Origin: Hexactinellida sp. DTS-2022
Lineage: Eukaryota; Porifera; Hexactinellida
Reading direction: 5' to 3'
Length of the DNA: 64,000 bases
Assembly (NCBI GenBank): GCA_028753945.1
Contig: JAPNXP010000008.1
Span: forward strand, 2,914,001-2,978,000
Shown here piece by piece: positions 60,747 to 64,000 of the stretch (position 1 is its first letter; every line of letters starts with the position of its first letter). Made by a program: the position numbers and the translations under genes. Under the pieces are notes generated by a model. It was not told the DNA's origin. It made no database searches and worked only from the letters and a program-made list of their open reading frames with translations.

Positions 60747-61412
60747 ACTTAGCTCGTTCAAATTTCAATGTTATCTATTTAGAAGCCAATACAGCAAGAA
60801 TATGCTATATTGATGCATCACTATAGCATATTCTGGCTATTTGGTTCTACAGTTGTACTTTTACCATCATGATGGTACAACTGTAAAGTATTATTATATA
60901 CAGGTCTCCCTCGTTATATGCGGTAGATGCGTTCTTTGATACCACCACGTAAACAGAAATCACCTAAAATTTCTAGTTATTCTCAGAAACTCATACCGCC
61001 GCGCAAGGATTGACATCGATATATCGAGATGGCAAAAGTATTGAAAATATTGCGATATTTAAAAAAAATTAAAAATATCGCAAATATCCGATATTTCTGA
61101 ATATTTTTCTATATTTTCCGTAGTTCGTATTTACGTTTTGCAACATCATGAACTTGTTTTAAGCTAACTAATTGTATCAAGGTTTGACAACGATATACTG
61201 TATAGCCAAAGATTTCCGATATTTAGATATGTATTTTAAAAAATATCGCGATATTGGCAATTTCCCGATATCTACTGTATATTTGCAATAACTTGCTCCG
61301 CGTGAAACGTAAAACGTACTTTTACCGGGGTAAAATGGGTTTCTACTTTACACTACTGAATAACTATATATATATTTACGTACTCTACTGCACAACTACA
61401 CAAGTGATTTAT
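60747..61412. other. Non-coding, several short palindromes
   Basis: Contains GAATATGCTATATTGATGC facing CACTATAGCATATTC (60798-60836), ACAGTTGTAC facing GTACAACTGT (60850-60884), and a run of CGATATTT and AAATATCG motifs at about 61018-61275 that resembles the subterminal repeats of a DNA transposon. No gene. Confidence 0.45.
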
Positions 61413-61890
61413 TGGCGCCATTTAATGGTGACGGTAACAATTTATGGTAAAATGAAAATATTTTCAAATATCCTAAATTTCATTTTCTTCCTGCTTTCTA
61501 ATAATTTTATAACAGAAATACTAAAATATGGATAATTTCACACTCCAAAGGCTACTAAATCACAAAATGGCGACATTCTAAAAAATTCTAAAGCAACCAC
61601 ATGCTAAAATCATAGTATCCGAGTTACAACTTACTATTTTCTTCCATGAAACGTATATCAGTGCTGGTTTATATATATTCTTTCTCATTATATTCTCGAA
61701 AAATATATATTAAGTATATTAGCAAAATATCTTCATTTTCTCGTAGTTCTTTAGATTCGAATTGTATATACTATAGTATATTTGTGCTGTCATCATTAAG
61801 TGGCGCCTAAACAGCTTAACCACAAATCTGAGATTCTCAAAAGTGGTTATAACTTATAATGGACTCGCAATGGTTGATTACCCCATATAC
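61413..61890. mobile_element. Short P-type relative, degenerate
   Basis: GGCGCCATTTAATGGTGAC at 61414-61432 matches the inner left P-type repeat. CTGTCATCATTAAGTGGCGC at about 61787 matches the inner right one and continues for about 90 bp with similarity (CCTAAAC, TCTGAGATTCTC, TAATGGA). The pair brackets about 355 bp without coding capacity. The outermost tips are not recognisable. Confidence 0.55.
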
Positions 61891-62179
61891 AATCCAAATA
61901 ATAACAAAGGAGGCATAGTTTAGCTTAGAATTAAATTTATAATCTGGCCTTCTCCGTGACATACACGGCCGTATATTAAGTAGGCCATGTAATCTACCGT
62001 TCAAAAGATCTATCGAGGCATACTACTGGGAATTTATACACACTCGAGTAATCTCTATTATCAATACATTGGCGTAACTACACCCTCTATATTACATTCA
62101 GGCATAGGCGCCGATGTTGGGGTTCTGGGGGGTCCACTGGGGGTTATTGGGGGGAATATAAACTAAATTTATTAAAATT
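61891..62179. other. Non-coding stretch
   Basis: No gene. A G-rich segment lies at about 62118-62155 (GGGTTCTGGGGGGTCCACTG, GGGGGTTATTGGGGGG). Confidence 0.4.
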
Positions 62180-62345
62180 GAATACGCACAGTATATAAAT
62201 TGTGCAATTATATTCGTGCAAAAGAAAATATATTAACATCATCTGTAATTGTTATGGAATTTATAATAGATGCTACTCGATCTCACAAAGTGACATCGAA
62301 TAGCTTCTATTTTCAATTTGAAAACTAAGATTGTATATAAGATTA
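62180..62345 (-). repeat. Array-unit fragment outside the array
   Basis: Reads like the reverse-oriented unit: CAGTATATAAATTGTGCAAT, ATATTCGTGCAAAAGAAAAT, ATCATCTGTAATTGTTATGG, ACTCGATCTCACAAAGTG, and AATTTGAAAACTAAGATTGT. Compare 53108-53225. Diverged and truncated at both ends. Confidence 0.7.
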
Positions 62346-62685
62346 TATACTACCATACGCGGAATGTACCCATCATGGTGGGCTCTGGGGAGTCAGGATC
62401 CCCCAGGTCGTTGATGTGCTAGCATCCTGTTGAGTGAAGGATTACCCATGCCATAAAGTTGTAAATTTAATGTGCTATACCACAGCCTACTTTACTCCGG
62501 CCTGACAGTAAAACACCATGGATAAAATTAAGGCATAAATCATTAATTGAAAATAGAATCATATGTAGGCGCTAGTTGGCTACAATGATTTTTACATCAG
62601 ACTATGGCCTACGTAGCCAATTGTTTACAATAAAGAAATAGTATTCATTTTTTGTTAAAATGAGGTTTATTAGTGTTTTCCACTA
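62346..62685. other. Non-coding stretch
   Basis: No gene or recognised repeat; AT-rich with a short GC-richer piece near 62375-62410. Confidence 0.4.
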
Positions 62686-62687
62686 TT

Positions 62688-63640
62688 AGTCCAGCGGCAT
62701 AGACATAAAGTTTCAACAGATTGTTAATTTTTTTGATAAAAGCACCAAAATTTGTACACATGTATTTTACTGTGGTGCGAACATTTTTGGATATTGAGGC
62801 AATTAAAAGAGTGTCTATATCGGCCATGACAGCTCGTCAAAGTTAACACGTCCGATAGTGTTCGCCGGACTTGTTTCCCATAAAAACTTGTTCAAATTAA
62901 GTTATATCGTATTTTTATTTTTGAATTAGGTTTCCAAGTAAAATTTCCGATAATTTGATATATCACATGACCATATTTGGAAGAATTTTTCCATAGCAAC
63001 GCTGGAATGTACCAGGAATGTGTCAAAATTCCATTCTCCAATTGTGTCCTTACCCGATCGAGTGATCCCTCTTTCGACTCCAATCAGCTACCTGAGTATG
63101 ATTATACACATACCGACCCTGTAAAACGTGATTTGGTAAAATTATTGATATTTATGGTAAATCACGGTGAATCTCGAATAATTTTATCAAATAACGTTTT
63201 ACAGGGTCGGTATGTGTATAATCATACTCAGGTAGCTGATTGGAGTCGAAAGAGGGGCACTCGATCGGGTAAGGACACAATTGGAGAATGGAATTTTTGA
63301 CACATTCCTGGTACATTCCAGCGTTGCTATGGAAAAATTCTTCCAAATATGGTCATGTGATATATCAAATTATCGGAAATTTTACTTGGAAACCGAATTC
63401 AACAATAAAAAGACGATATAACTTAATTTGAACAAGTTTTTATGGGAAACAAGTCCGGCGAACACTATCGGACGTGTTAACTTTGACGAGCTGTCATGGC
63501 CGATATAGACACTCTTTCAATTGCCTCAATATCCAAAAATGTTCGCACTACATCAAAGTACATGTGTACAAATTTTGTTGCTTTTATCAAAAAAATGAAC
63601 AATTGTATGGTTGTGCCGCTGCACTATATACACTAACACT
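62688..63640. mobile_element. Fold-back element: near-perfect 1-kb palindrome
   Basis: The left arm (62690-63146) and right arm (63178-63636) are inverted copies around a loop of about 30 bp (63147-63177, GATATTTATGGTAAATCACG). Ends are TAGTCCAGCGGCAT and the complement of AGTGCAGCGGCAC, similar to the mariner-like ends at 7323. Only small differences separate the arms. The MEEFFHSNAGMYQEC translations occur in both arms and at 11.7 kb and are repeat by-products. Confidence 0.88.
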
Positions 63641-64000
63641 ATTGTTAATTAATTATTCATACAACAATTAAAATGCTACAATGAAGTACTTGATTACTGA
63701 ACTCTTAGTTTCTTTAATTTACGATTATCTTCTCCTCTTGAGGATACATGTGAATTATAATTTTTAACCATGTTGGAGATAAGACAGTTTGAGGCTACAA
63801 AAAACAATTTACGTATGATCTCCCAACCATCAGTATTGCAAATTGAGCATCTGTTGCGCCAGGGTTCACTAGAGTCAAGATTGAAACCGCTCGAACCGAA
63901 TATCAGTATTCATGAATAGTTTCCCTACCGAATACTGATACTGATATTCGGTTGCTTCAACCGAATACTGATAATGATAATATTTGGTTACGTCAACCAA
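63641..64000. repeat. Non-coding end of window with ACCGAATACTGATA repeats
   Basis: From about 63894 CCGAATATCAGTATTC, CCGAATACTGATACTGATAT and CCGAATACTGATAATGATAA recur in both orientations, likely one end of a repeat continuing beyond the window. No gene before that. Confidence 0.5.

Overview
The window is AT-rich DNA from a multicellular eukaryote, most likely an invertebrate animal and plausibly an arthropod. The signs are spliced exons of a kinesin-3 gene, two MULE transposase relics, a THAP/P-element transposase, hAT relics, Helitron termini, many short non-autonomous DNA transposons and a very large non-coding tandem array. There is no bacterial or organellar signal and I saw no tRNA or rRNA gene. 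No complete, intact protein-coding gene is visible.

1-12.6 kb is a graveyard of nested transposons. It holds a pogo-type MITE with a hAT MITE at its edge (452-1174), a decayed solo copy of the unit that forms the giant array (about 1670-3045, itself split by two insertions), a Helitron fragment, and a MULE transposase pseudogene (4267-7206) split near its start codon by a fold-back element. A composite element with mariner-like ends and a hAT relic follows (7323-10642), then one arm of a fold-back element whose full palindrome lies at 62.7-63.6 kb.

12.6-15.6 kb carries four clean, in-phase exons of a KIF14-type kinesin: the linker after the motor, the FHA domain and the start of the coiled-coil stalk. 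The motor domain and the tail are not in the window. The introns hold repeat debris, including a fragment of the array unit. A second MULE transposase pseudogene follows (15969-17765). Both MULE copies share the order FLYWCH zinc finger, MULE DDE transposase, acidic linker, C-terminal RING finger.

18.0-55.26 kb is a tandem array of non-coding units, mostly of about 0.85 kb (short) or 1.2-1.6 kb (long). The central block (22.69-52.98 kb) runs forward and both flanks run in reverse. Each unit carries one large imperfect hairpin of about 115 bp (27 copies). It is often followed by a 35-bp near-palindrome built on CTATACTATAGTATAG (about 27 copies in all), and then by a conserved block beginning CCGTAG. 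Unit type is zoned: one junction type in the middle, another towards both edges. Diverged fragments of the unit occur outside the array at 1.7-3.0, 10.8, 14.5 and 62.2 kb, so the satellite probably grew from a dispersed element.

55.3-64 kb holds a minisatellite, then a nearly complete P-type element (56517-60746) with 220-bp terminal inverted repeats. Its transposase is interrupted by a 493-bp Helitron-like insertion, and its THAP domain is visible only after allowing one frameshift. A second P-type terminal pair, another unit fragment and a 1-kb fold-back palindrome follow. All coordinates were read by eye; array and degenerate-repeat boundaries are approximate.
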